Below, piece by piece: positions 14,933 to 23,857 of a stretch of 33,498 nucleotides of DNA. Each line of letters opens with the position of its first letter. The first letter of the stretch is position 1. The notes under the pieces were generated by a model. That model searched no databases. It was given only the letters and a program-made list of their open reading frames with translations, and was not told where the DNA came from. Both the position numbers and the translations under genes were made by a program. Source of the stretch: Bradyrhizobium uaiense (lineage in GTDB: Bacteria > Pseudomonadota > Alphaproteobacteria > Rhizobiales > Xanthobacteraceae); the NCBI RefSeq assembly GCF_010811875.1, contig NZ_VKHP01000083.1:1-33498 (forward strand), written 5' to 3'.

Positions 14933-16753
14933 CTAGGCGAAGCTGTCCGGTGCCGGCAGGACCCAGAGTCTGTTCTGCGTATGCATCAGTGGAGTCGCCA
15001 GCGCCTCACTGCTTGACTCAACATTTGCATAGGCAGCCTCCTTCAAGGCGGTATCCCTGGGGTCGACATCGTTGAAAGCAGTCAAAGCCGTGGCATAATT
15101 CTGGTACAGCGGCATTTGAGCTTCGTTGGTCCAGCCAAGACCGAGATGGTGGAACTGATCAGCTGGAACAGTGACGCGGCTTTTGTCCAGTTCGCTAACG
15201 TAGTCCGCCGCCCAGTCGTGGATGGTATAGGATTCAATCTTGTCCATCATCGAGCGCCAGCGGGTGACACGCTCTTCAAGCGGCATGTGACTCGCCTTCG
15301 AAATAGCGGCTGCGATCTCTTCAGGGTGGTTCGGATCCACCAGAAGTGCTTCGTTCTCGTTGAAGTCTTCAGCTGCGCCCGCAAACTTGGATAGGACCAG
15401 CACGCCGGGATCCTTCGGGTCTTGTGCCGCAACATATTCTTTCGCCACGAGATTCATGCCGTCGCGCAACGGGGTCACGACGCCGACATGGGCGGCGCGG
15501 TAAAGCCGCGCGAGTGCCGCCTGGCTGAACGAATCGTTCTTGTAGTGGATTGGCCTCCACCTGTCTGTGCCATGCTCGGCATTGACCCGGTTGATCGCGC
15601 TCTCCACGTCTTCTTTATACTTCTGATACTGCTCGACATCGGCGCGTGAGGACGGTGCGATCTGCAACAGCGAGATGCTGTGGGGTTCCGTCCTTAGAAG
15701 CTGATTGAACCCTTCGACCCGCTTGTCGATACCCTTCGTGTAATCGAGCCGGTCGACGCCGATCGCAAACTTGGATCCCTCGAAGTTTTGCAACAATGAC
15801 GAGACTTTTTTTTGCTCTGCAGGAGAGAGATCTGCAGCGAGATAGTCTGCGAACTGCCTGGGATCGATCCCGATTGGGAACTTTTTCAGTCGCGTCTGAC
15901 CGCGCTCCGTGGTGACGATGCCATCCCTGGTTTCCAGTCCGAAATGGGTTCGGAGGTACGCCGAGTAGTTGTTCATATCTCGGTTCGTCTGGAATCCGAG
16001 CAGGTCATACTTCAGCGTCGACTTCATCAGTTCGAGATGATTGGGCACGCGCTCGACCATATCGGGCGCGGGCCACGGCGTGTGAAGGAAAAAGCCGGCC
16101 GGCCGCTCGATGCCGAGCTCATTCAGTTGGGCTCCGAGCGGGAGCAAATGATAGTCATGCACCCAGAATACGTCCCGATCTCGGGCGTCGAAGACGGCAC
16201 GCGCAATAAAGCCGTTGGTTCTCTGATAGCTGTCATAATCGTCTTCCGAGACCGACATCCGGTCCGGCAGGGAGTGCAATGCCGGCCACAGCGTCGAATT
16301 CGAAAATCCCCGATAGTAGCCAGGATGGTCAGCGGCCGGCAGATCGAGCCGGGAGACATAGCCTGTGCCGGTGGGCTCCAGTCGCAGGGGCCGCTCGGTC
16401 CCGTCGCCGCATTCCTCCGAAGACCCCACCCAAACCGCACCGCAACGTTCTACCACCGGCTCGAGGGCCGCGGCGAGGCCACCGGTCTGGGGTTTATTGG
16501 GGTCGAAGGGTGCAATGCGGTTAGAAATGACGACAAGCTTCAGATCAGATTGCTGGTTGACCACATCTGCCACCTCGTCCGAAGCAATAGAATGGGCAGA
16601 ACCTGCACCGCCTGGTTCATCCAGCTCCGGCGGTATCTCGTCCAGTTGCTGGTCAAAGGCGGGCTGGTTTATGGTTTCATCTTGCTGGGCAGCGCCTGAT
16701 GTACTGCCATAAGCCAAGGCTGCCATGTAGAGCGCATCATGAATTCGAACCAT
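14933..16753 (-). CDS. otsA: Trehalose-6-phosphate synthase (GT20) with extra termini, probable type III effector
   Basis: The enzyme joins a glucosyl nucleotide (UDP-glucose) and glucose-6-phosphate to trehalose-6-phosphate. The GT20 core spans about residues 70-525: LVVISNRI, QTGGLAAALEP, FSNSTLWPALHSL, VHDYHLLPLG, GFFLHTPWP, the R/K motif GVDRLDYTKGI, and TPLRDGMNLVAKEYVAAQDP. The expected catalytic Arg, Lys and Asp/Glu residues are present. Unlike E. coli OtsA, it has an N-terminal extension of about 70 residues rich in Gln, Ser, Asp and Glu, and a C-terminal tail of about 80 residues. A near-consensus tts box lies 79 bp upstream. This combination resembles the Ralstonia type III effector RipTPS, a trehalose-6-phosphate synthase. 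Secretion is inferred; the enzyme family is certain. Confidence 0.93.
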   Translation of the reverse strand: MVRIHDALYMAALAYGSTSGAAQQDETINQPAFDQQLDEIPPELDEPGGAGSAHSIASDEVADVVNQQSDLKLVVISNRIAPFDPNKPQTGGLAAALEPVVERCGAVWVGSSEECGDGTERPLRLEPTGTGYVSRLDLPAADHPGYYRGFSNSTLWPALHSLPDRMSVSEDDYDSYQRTNGFIARAVFDARDRDVFWVHDYHLLPLGAQLNELGIERPAGFFLHTPWPAPDMVERVPNHLELMKSTLKYDLLGFQTNRDMNNYSAYLRTHFGLETRDGIVTTERGQTRLKKFPIGIDPRQFADYLAADLSPAEQKKVSSLLQNFEGSKFAIGVDRLDYTKGIDKRVEGFNQLLRTEPHSISLLQIAPSSRADVEQYQKYKEDVESAINRVNAEHGTDRWRPIHYKNDSFSQAALARLYRAAHVGVVTPLRDGMNLVAKEYVAAQDPKDPGVLVLSKFAGAAEDFNENEALLVDPNHPEEIAAAISKASHMPLEERVTRWRSMMDKIESYTIHDWAADYVSELDKSRVTVPADQFHHLGLGWTNEAQMPLYQNYATALTAFNDVDPRDTALKEAAYANVESSSEALATPLMHTQNRLWVLPAPDSFA

Positions 16754-16831
16754 CTCAAAACTCCGTTTGACGATGTTTGCGTTTGATTCAGTCGCAGATC
16801 AGCCCCGAGAAATATCCCCACGACGCCAGGG

Positions 16832-16859
16832 TGGCAGGGCTAGCTTTCGGGAAGCTGAC
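16832..16859 (-). promoter_or_regulatory. tts box (TtsI-binding promoter element)
   Basis: On the minus strand the site reads GTCAGCTTCCCGAAAGCT followed by four bases, C, three bases and CA. The rhizobial consensus is GTCAGCTTnTCGAAAGCT-N4-C-N3-TA, so only two fixed positions differ (T10 to C, T27 to C). It points towards the trehalose synthase gene, whose ATG is about 79 bp away. tts boxes are bound by TtsI, which is induced by flavonoids through NodD and drives type III secretion genes. Confidence 0.88.
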
Positions 16860-17682
16860 CGGTCGAGCCAAGTGGCCAGACTGCTTTATCCATCCAGGAT
16901 TGGAGGCGAGGTCGTCGAAGGAGCTGCCGGATGTCGGATTTGGAGGCGAGACGACCTCAGTTTGCTCGGTTCAGTCCGATGCAAGCGACGCATTGCTGAC
17001 GTGTCGAGACTCGATGGCCCTCGATGCAATGGAGAAGCCAGGAGCTACGGCCATTCATCTGGATAACGCCCGCATCTGTGGTATGCTCACCGCCCTATCG
17101 CGCGGATCTTGATTGCCGGCGTCCGCACGGAGCGAAGCGTCTCGAGATACGATATAGCCGGCCATCAATTCGCCGATTTGGCCCGCCCGCGGCGCGTCCA
17201 TGCGCCCAAAATCGAAACCAGCTGCAGAAGCTTGTTCAAGCGATCGGCTTACAAACCCGGGCTCTCTCCCAGATGCGGACCTGCGCCAAGCGATAACTCG
17301 ACGGATCCCACCACATGCTCTCGCACCCTTTTCGGCGAAGATTGCATCTGACTTCGTTGATTAGGTGTGCGGCGAGCATGGCGATCCGCGCACGCTCTGT
17401 GATCCAATTGCACGCATTCGGCGCGCTTGGTTGCGCCCCGGCTTCGCTTTGGTTCGTATCTTTGCGGAAAACGAAACCTAAACACCCAATAGACGGCGAG
17501 CAGCTCCCTGTCGAGCGGCTGATCCCGAGCAGCGCCCTCATCCTTGGTCGGAAGTTGCTATGTGACAGGACCCGTCAAACTTGGGCTTTGTCTCGGAAAA
17601 TTTCCTCGTATTTTCCACCCGGAGGATTTCCTGCGCTGAGTGATCATCTCGCGGTGAAATTCATCTCAGGCTGGAGATTGTC
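16860..17682. other. Gene-poor stretch upstream of the Lrp-type regulator
   Basis: No gene was supported. A GGAAA-A-TTTCC palindrome at 17595-17605, about 80 bp before the Lrp/AsnC start, has the AT-centred symmetry of Lrp-family operators and may be autoregulatory. This is weak evidence. Confidence 0.35.
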
Positions 17683-18159
17683 ATGCAATACGACCGGATA
17701 GATGCACGCATCCTCGAGATCGTGCAAAAGAATAACCGTTTGACTTCAGATGTGATCGGCGAGATGGCCGGCCTTTCGCCCACTGCTTGCCAACGACGAT
17801 TAAAGAGACTCCGCTCGGAAGGCATCATCCAAGCCGATGTATCGGTTGTATCGCCGAGAGCCGTTGGGCGACCGATTCAAGTTCTTGCACTGGTGACCTT
17901 GGAGCGGGAAAGCGCCGATATCATCGACAGATTCAAAAAGGCTATCAAATCATCAATCGACGTCGTTAATGGCTTTTATGTCACGGGCGATGCCGACTTC
18001 GTCTTGTACATAACCGCCCGATCGATGGAGGAATACGAGGAGTTCACGCGCCGTTTCTTCTACGAAAATCGCGATATCAAGGGTTTCAAGAGCATGGTCA
18101 TATTGGATCGCGTCAAAGTCGGATTCGCTGTTCCGGTCGAGCTTCTCCCAGACGATTGA
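17683..18159 (+). CDS. Lrp/AsnC-family transcriptional regulator
   Basis: This 158-residue protein has an N-terminal helix-turn-helix (RIDARILEIVQKNNRLTSDV, then IGEMAGLSPTACQRRLKRLRSEGII) and a C-terminal RAM ligand-binding domain. The latter has VLALVTLERESADIIDRF, GFYVTGDADFVLYI and the region ending ESMVILDR-like KSMVILDRVKVG. The glycine-rich GFYVTGDADF turn is where amino acids usually bind. The family forms octamers and senses amino acids; which one cannot be told. GGAG lies seven bases before the ATG. The gene is isolated, so it may act on itself or elsewhere in the genome. Confidence 0.93.
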   Translation: MQYDRIDARILEIVQKNNRLTSDVIGEMAGLSPTACQRRLKRLRSEGIIQADVSVVSPRAVGRPIQVLALVTLERESADIIDRFKKAIKSSIDVVNGFYVTGDADFVLYITARSMEEYEEFTRRFFYENRDIKGFKSMVILDRVKVGFAVPVELLPDD

Positions 18160-18545
18160 TTGCACCTGCGTGAACTTGCGCGCTATTGAGCGTTCAATCT
18201 ACCGTTTCGCTCTCCGTTGCTTTGTTAGGACAACCAGGCTTCTTGAGAAACGACCATGATTTAGAAACGGCTCTAGTGGCCGCCCGATCATGCGGCAATG
18301 TTGTGGACCCAATCTATTTGCCGGCGAAAAGGTGCTCAAAGCAGGAATTGGCGCGCAGTTGAGTACGGAGCCGGCGCAAACGCATTCGTCGAAATTCGTC
18401 GAAGACGGGCTCCTCAACGCGGGAATCGGGCGCCGATGGGTTACTCGTCGCATCAATTCAAGATGGAGATGTTGCTATAGTCGCAATCACGTTCTCGTTA
18501 CGGTCAGGCGGAGGCAAGCAAATGCCTACTGCCAGGAGAGGGACC
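18160..18545. other. Intergenic region between two regulator genes
   Basis: No gene was seen. A perfect ATTGA-GCGT-TCAAT inverted repeat lies at 18185-18198. Its half-site resembles an FNR/FixK site, but the spacing is two bases too short. Confidence 0.4.
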
Positions 18546-19382
18546 ATGACCGACCGCGCGCCCGCCGTCCTGGAAGTGCTTGAGTGCTCTGAAGATAGAG
18601 TTCTCAAGCAGCCGCCGGGCACACGACCCGAGCCTCAGCTTTCCCTTCCAGTACGTTCTGCGAAGCGGCCCTTTGTAAAGAACGTCATCCTGGCCCGTCT
18701 TTGCATGCGACAGCTTGCAGCAATCGGCGAGTGTCTCGAGCCGGTCGTCTTGAAAGAACGCATGATTCTGCAAGAGCCACGAAGGCCGGTCGAGCACGTC
18801 TACTTTATAGAGAGCGGCCTCGTCTCGCTGAGAGTCGTTGCCGCAGGCAGTATGCTCGAGACCGCAGTGATAAGTTACCGCGGCGTGGTCGGCACTTCAT
18901 TTTTGTGGGGAGGACATCTTTCAACCCATCAATCCGTAGTCGTCTTCCCTGGAACCGCGCATAGACTTCGCGTCGAGGATTTGCGCCGTATCATGAAGGC
19001 GCATCCGGATATCAGAGACAATTTGTTTGACTACATCCAAGCGCTGACATTTCAGTGCGTTCAGACAGGCTTATGCGGGGTCCGGCACCATCGTGAGCAG
19101 CGCCTGGCCAGCTGGCTTTGCCTCGCCAGCGAAGCAATTGACGCTCGTGTGCTACCAGTCACCCACGATTACCTTTCTTCGGTGCTTGGACTGCGCCGCG
19201 CAGGGGTCACAGAAACGTTGACCCGTTTTGAGGAGCAAGGGCTGATTCGCAAGATGCGCGGCGTCTTGCAGGTCGATGAACCCAAAGCGCTCGAAGAAAA
19301 GGCATGCTGTTGCTATAAGCTCGTTTCGGCCGCCTATGCCGCCTCGTCAGTCCGCACTCTCAAAGAAGACCATGTGAGCTAA
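18546..19382 (+). CDS. Crp/Fnr-family transcriptional regulator
   Basis: This 278-residue regulator has a cyclic-nucleotide-like sensor domain (LKERMILQEPRRPVEHVYFI, then ESGLVSLRVVAAGSMLETAVIS) and a C-terminal winged HTH (QRLASWLCLASEAIDARVLP, then THDYLSSVLGLRRAGVTETLTRFEEQGLI). The YRGVVGTSFLWGG and FPGTAHRLRVEDL segments match the subfamily often found in Bradyrhizobium, in which the ligand is unknown. No N-terminal Fe-S cysteine cluster is visible, so it is not FNR in the strict sense. The ATG at 18546 is preferred over 18522 because it has GGAGAGGG at good spacing. The N-terminal 45 residues are extra and probably disordered. The gene stands just ahead of the SIR2-HerA pair, with 144 bp between. 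Confidence 0.9.
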   Translation: MTDRAPAVLEVLECSEDRVLKQPPGTRPEPQLSLPVRSAKRPFVKNVILARLCMRQLAAIGECLEPVVLKERMILQEPRRPVEHVYFIESGLVSLRVVAAGSMLETAVISYRGVVGTSFLWGGHLSTHQSVVVFPGTAHRLRVEDLRRIMKAHPDIRDNLFDYIQALTFQCVQTGLCGVRHHREQRLASWLCLASEAIDARVLPVTHDYLSSVLGLRRAGVTETLTRFEEQGLIRKMRGVLQVDEPKALEEKACCCYKLVSAAYAASSVRTLKEDHVS

Positions 19383-19526
19383 CAACACGTGAAAGCCAGT
19401 TTGCATCTTCCGATGTGGCAGGCTGGCGTCAAACCCGAGCCCTTCAGCTACACCAAGCACGCTCTGCGCGCGCTGCAAGTTTCTCTTACGCTCAACGCGA
19501 CCTCATCCGTGTGATTGCGAGCGGGC

Positions 19527-20576
19527 ATGGCGGCGAAGAGCGAGTTAGATATCGCGCAGGAATTTGCGCAGCACGCGCTGAGTTTGACGCCGGTCATCAT
19601 CCTTGGAAGCGGAGCCTCAGCAGCCCATGGTGTGCCTGGCATGGGTGCCTTGGCGGCGCATTTGTCCGAGGCCTCGCGTCCAGCCGACTGGACGGTTGGA
19701 GAGAATTGTGAATGGTCCTCGTTTCTTGGCGAGCTGAAAGCTGGCCGCGACCTTGAACGCGCACTCCAAGCAGTCCGCCCGACCGATCGCCAAACATTGT
19801 TCGTAGCGCGCCTCGCCCGAGACTTTCTACTGCCCTCCGATCTGGCTGTCCTCGCATTGGTACTGGCCAATCGGCACGCTCTGCCGCTCACCAGGCTCTA
19901 TCGGCACCTGTTCGATAGTACACATACCACCATTCACGTTGTGACGCCCAACTACGACCGGTTGGCAGAATATGCAGCCGACGCGGCTGAGGTCAGCACG
20001 TTCACCGGTTTCAACTATGGCTACCTGCAAAGTCGGGCACGAGCTCCGAACACGCGCGTGACGGTCGACGGGCGGCCATCGCGCACAGTGGCGGTTTGGA
20101 AGGTCCATGGATCGCTCGATTGGTTCCAGGATGCAGCCAACCAGATTGTCGGCGTGAGAAGCGCACTTGCGATCCCAGCGAATTATGCGCCACTCATGAT
20201 CACGCCTGGCATTGACAAATACCGATTAACCCATGGCGAGCCCTTCCGCACGATCCTCGGCTGTAGCGATAAAGCGCTGGATAGTGCCCGGTCCTATTTC
20301 TGTGTCGGCTACGGCTTCAATGACGAGCACGTCCAAACCAAGCTCATTGAACGCTGCGACCGTGATTCCGTGCCATTGGTCGTCGTGACAAAGGAATTGA
20401 CTGCGAGCGCAAAGGCTTTCCTGGCCAGCGGACGGTGTCGGCGCTATCTGGCCATCGAAAGCGGCCCCGCCGGCTCACGTGCGTACATGCACCACTTCCC
20501 GACCGGCTTCGATGTCGATAAGCCCCTGTGGCGTCTCGATTGTTTTCTGGACCACATGATAGGAATCCGCCCATGA
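19527..20576 (+). CDS. SIR2-domain NADase of a SIR2-HerA defence system
   Basis: This 349-residue protein has a SIR2-type NAD-binding fold: the N-terminal glycine motif ILGSGASAAHGVPGMGAL (residues 25-42), the VVTPNYDRLAEYA motif near 140, the catalytic-His segment KVHGSLDW near 193, and CVGYGFNDEHV near 259. Defence-type SIR2 proteins hydrolyse NAD rather than deacetylate proteins, killing infected cells. The stop codon overlaps the HerA start as ATGA, so the two are translationally coupled and almost certainly one complex. The ATG at 19527 is chosen over an upstream TTG; the ribosome site is weak. The pair matches the SIR2-HerA antiphage system. Confidence 0.9.
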   Translation: MAAKSELDIAQEFAQHALSLTPVIILGSGASAAHGVPGMGALAAHLSEASRPADWTVGENCEWSSFLGELKAGRDLERALQAVRPTDRQTLFVARLARDFLLPSDLAVLALVLANRHALPLTRLYRHLFDSTHTTIHVVTPNYDRLAEYAADAAEVSTFTGFNYGYLQSRARAPNTRVTVDGRPSRTVAVWKVHGSLDWFQDAANQIVGVRSALAIPANYAPLMITPGIDKYRLTHGEPFRTILGCSDKALDSARSYFCVGYGFNDEHVQTKLIERCDRDSVPLVVVTKELTASAKAFLASGRCRRYLAIESGPAGSRAYMHHFPTGFDVDKPLWRLDCFLDHMIGIRP

Positions 20577-22309
20577 GCATCCTGGACTTTGCTGATCAAG
20601 AGGCGCTCGGGCGCGTTCAATCGGTCGACACTGCAACCGTGATCGTCCGGGTCGACGACATTGACTCGCTGCGTGCGCTCCAGGTTAATCGGCTGGTGGC
20701 ACTGCAAAGCAGTTTGGCCGGTCACAAGCTGATCGGCGTCATCCACAAGATTACACGCACGGCGCTCGAGCAGGCGAAAGTGGCTGACCTGGAGCGCGCG
20801 GAGGAGGCCCTCCCCGAAGTAAACCTGGTCCGCATTGCCTTGATTGGGACGCTGATCGATCGAGACGGGCTCCACTCCAACGTATTCCGACGTACCCTTG
20901 AAACCGTTCCGGAAATCGATGCATGCTGCTTTGCACTCGAGGGAGAACGGCTCACCCGATTTATGGGCGTTATTTCCGAGGTGACCGCCGGATCCCAGCG
21001 TCTGTCGCTTGGTTGCTACACGCTTGATCCCAATGCTGAAGCCTATGTGAACGGCAATAGGTTATTTCAGCGCCACGCGCTTGTCGTTGGTAGCACCGGG
21101 TCCGGCAAATCCTGGACAACTGCCCGTCTTCTTGAACAAGTGGCCGAGCTTACGAGTGCAAACGCCATCGTGTTCGATATGCATGGCGAGTACCGATCTA
21201 TGGCCGGCAACGGCTTCGTGCATCTTCGTGTCGCCGGCCCAGCTGATATCGAGGCCGGCAAAGGCTTATCGGACGGTGTACTGCATCTGCCTTATTGGCT
21301 CATGAGCTACGAAGCACTTATTTCGATGTTCGTTGATCGCACCGACGTGACCGCGCCCAACCAAGCCATGCTGATGTCGCGGGCCATCGTCGATGCGAAA
21401 ACCGCTTTTCTGACGGCAGGGGGGCACAAGGATGTGCTCGCCAATTTCACGATCGACAGCCCCGTCCCATTCGCACTCGATCATGTCCTTGCGGAGCTTA
21501 ACCGGCTGAACACTGAAATGGTGCCGGGAGCGCGGACCGAGAAGCAAGGTGACTTTCATGGCAAGCTCAGCCGCCTAATCCAGCGCTTCGAGGGCAAGCG
21601 CACCGATCGTCGGCTTGGGTTTCTTTTCCCGTCTGCAGGCGTTGCGGACAGCTATGGCTGGCTGGAGGAAGTTGTGACCCTGCTACTGGGCAGCAGCGCG
21701 GCCAAGGACGGCCATGGCGGTGTAAAGGTCGTAGACTTCTCAGAAGTGCCATCGGACATTCTGCCGCTCATCGTTGGAATGGTGGGGCGCATGGTCTTTC
21801 ACGTGCAGCAGTGGAGCGCACAGGGCGCCCGTCATCCCGTGGCCCTCTTTTGCGACGAGGCGCATCTCTACATCCCCCAGGATGCGAGCTCCGGAGCTGC
21901 TGAGAATGCGATCGCGATATTTGAGCGTATTGCCAAGGAAGGCCGCAAATATGGCGTCGGCCTGGTCGTGATCAGTCAGCGGCCGGCCGAGGTGAACCGC
22001 ACAGTCGTCAGCCAGTGCAACAATCTGATCGCAATGCGGCTTACCAATGGTGACGATCAGACGGTGGTCCGCCGCCTGCTTCCCGACAGTCTGGGCGGGT
22101 TTGGCGACCTGCTTCCAGTCCTGGATACCGGCGAGGCTCTTGTGGTGGGTGATGCGATTTTGTTGCCGACGCGGATCCGCATTGCCAAGCCGCGCAACGA
22201 ACCGCTCAGCGGCACGATAGAATTCTGGGACCGGTGGGCAGATGCGAAGGCAGCGGCTGCTCTCGACAAGGCCGTCGAGAGCTGGCGACGCCAGACGCTG
22301 ATGACCTGA
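20573..22309 (+). CDS. herA: HerA/FtsK-like hexameric ATPase of a SIR2-HerA defence system
   Basis: This 578-residue protein of the HerA-FtsK class has an N-terminal HAS-barrel-like beta domain (about 1-150), Walker A VVGSTGSGKSWTTARLL near 172, Walker B PVALFCDEAHLYIP near 424, the DMHGEYR segment after the first strand, and VISQRPAEVNRTVVSQCNN with the arginine-finger region further on. HerA proteins are hexameric DNA-associated motors. In the SIR2-HerA system HerA assembles with SIR2 and regulates its NADase. The ATG overlaps the SIR2 stop by four bases (ATGA). No NurA nuclease partner is present, which fits the defence form rather than the archaeal repair form. Confidence 0.9.
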   Translation: MSILDFADQEALGRVQSVDTATVIVRVDDIDSLRALQVNRLVALQSSLAGHKLIGVIHKITRTALEQAKVADLERAEEALPEVNLVRIALIGTLIDRDGLHSNVFRRTLETVPEIDACCFALEGERLTRFMGVISEVTAGSQRLSLGCYTLDPNAEAYVNGNRLFQRHALVVGSTGSGKSWTTARLLEQVAELTSANAIVFDMHGEYRSMAGNGFVHLRVAGPADIEAGKGLSDGVLHLPYWLMSYEALISMFVDRTDVTAPNQAMLMSRAIVDAKTAFLTAGGHKDVLANFTIDSPVPFALDHVLAELNRLNTEMVPGARTEKQGDFHGKLSRLIQRFEGKRTDRRLGFLFPSAGVADSYGWLEEVVTLLLGSSAAKDGHGGVKVVDFSEVPSDILPLIVGMVGRMVFHVQQWSAQGARHPVALFCDEAHLYIPQDASSGAAENAIAIFERIAKEGRKYGVGLVVISQRPAEVNRTVVSQCNNLIAMRLTNGDDQTVVRRLLPDSLGGFGDLLPVLDTGEALVVGDAILLPTRIRIAKPRNEPLSGTIEFWDRWADAKAAAALDKAVESWRRQTLMT

Positions 22310-23299
22310 TGCAACCAACGGGAGCAATGACTGCTGCTCGGCGGTTGGCCACTCCAATCTCGGCTTCAATCTTGTCCTGCGCGGCCGTCTGGCTGTTAGG
22401 TGTATTCGAGGCCAGCTGACGGACAAATCGTCAGATTTGCTTCGGCAGTCTCTCGCGCATCGATACTCTCGTAAATTGAAGAAGGGCCTGACCCAGGCGA
22501 GCACAACGGTGGGCCTTGCTGCCGCGCCCTGGATAAGTCGGCAAGCGAATTGAGCTTCATCGGGCCACGGAGACGGCCACATACTCGTGCTCGAAGGAGC
22601 TAAGGAGTCGGACCCATGCTGGCGCATGCATATGGCCTATTGCACCTGAGGGCTCGACATCGGCGCACATTAGCGTCTGGGCGCATGCCCAACCAACACT
22701 CGACCTTTCCGATCGGACCAACGGAATGCGTTGTCAACCGTACTGCAGCCATCATATCCCCTGGGCGCCTTTGGAGCTATCAGGCATTCGTGACTAATGC
22801 GGCGCACATCAGCTCGGTTTCAATCGGCTCGTTCTGGATCGTGGCAGCTTAACGCCCATGTGGGCGCCAAGCCCCACAAAAGCCGCCCCGCCTAGCAGGT
22901 AAGCCGTTGGAGTCCTGGCTAGCGGCGCCGCCCTGCTTGGCGCGGCAATGCGGCTCTTGGCAGCAGATCACGCCGGCCAAAATAGCATCATCGGCCAAGG
23001 CGACCATTCAGCTTTCGCCTCTTTGGCTGCGCTCCTAGTCCGTTGGTTCATCGCAGACTCTGCCATTTCGCCAGAATTGGTAGGAGAACGTCGTTCGCCA
23101 TCGGAGTATTCCTTTAGCGATCAGGCGCGCGGATCGAGCCGGCTCCCATTTGGAGAAAAAGAGCTCCGATGTGATTTCGTCCTCGCTCTCACTCCGCAAC
23201 CCAAGTGACCGGACAATTCGGCAACCTATTCGCGATGCGCGTTGGTGTACCGCCTCTTTGGCTTTCACGTATGTCTAAACTGTCGTTTGGTGAGAGGAC
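22310..23299. other. Long gene-poor stretch
   Basis: Nearly 1 kb without a supported gene. Short frames exist on both strands, but none has a ribosome site with a plausible protein. It separates the SIR2-HerA pair from the next small gene and may hold decayed DNA. Confidence 0.4.
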
Positions 23300-23533
23300 A
23301 TGATGGCGTCGCCCTTCTGGTTCCCTTCACGCAAGTCGACCGCACGGACCGTCTATCTAGGTAGGAATCGGGTCGGTAATTGGGTTGCCTGCGAGCAACG
23401 GGGCGTGTTTGGTGGCTTGTTCGTTAGCCGCGCGCAAGCTCTGAAGTATGCACTCTTCAAGAACGGTGGCCATTCAGACCGTATTATCGAGGTGACGCGG
23501 GAAATTGAACTCTACATTGGTACCGATCGATGA
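23300..23533 (+). CDS. Small conserved hypothetical protein (77 aa)
   Basis: This 77-residue protein begins MMASPFWFPSRKSTARTVYLG and continues NRVGNWVACEQRGVFGGLF and VSRAQALKYALFKNGG. GAGAGG lies shortly before the first of two adjacent ATGs. The composition looks natural, with a V-x-L-x-R-N-x-x-G-x-W-V-x-x-E strand pattern and a helix containing AxALKYALFxNG. I have the impression of similar short proteins in other rhizobia, without known function. It is not clearly linked to the phosphonate cluster 325 bp downstream. Confidence 0.65.
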   Translation: MMASPFWFPSRKSTARTVYLGRNRVGNWVACEQRGVFGGLFVSRAQALKYALFKNGGHSDRIIEVTREIELYIGTDR

Positions 23534-23857
23534 GCGACGGAGCTCATTCTTGTAAGACGATATTGCTGCGGCCATAGGCCGGGTTTGGCCCGATGGAGGC
23601 ATTGTTGCAGGTCGCGCCGGGGAATATGTCCGCAACGCCCAAGCCAGGCACAACGGCTTCGCACGACGGTTTGGTCTGGAACACCTCCGTTCCTCGGGAG
23701 GCAATGCTCGGCATCGCCAGCGATTCCGTTCAACCCCTTGAGGCTGGCGCTCACCTCCGGCGTGTCACCTACCAGTTTCAGCAATTGATCGAGATCATCC
23801 ACGTATGCCACTTCTGGAGCGATCAACGTTGACCGGCTCAGCCCTCCGGGAGTTTGT
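23534..23857. other. Region upstream of the phosphonate cluster
   Basis: No gene was supported. It presumably contains the promoter of pepM; no nod box or tts box was recognised in it. Confidence 0.35.

Noticed and set aside
18185..18198. ATTGA-GCGT-TCAAT palindrome as an FNR/FixK box upstream of the Crp/Fnr gene
   Set aside because: FNR/FixK sites need TTGAT-N4-ATCAA (TTGA and TCAA six bases apart); here the spacing is four, and the site is more than 300 bp from the gene.
21740..22627. 295-codon frame antisense to herA
   Set aside because: It lies mostly over the HerA coding region, whose motifs are clear; GC-rich DNA gives long antisense frames.
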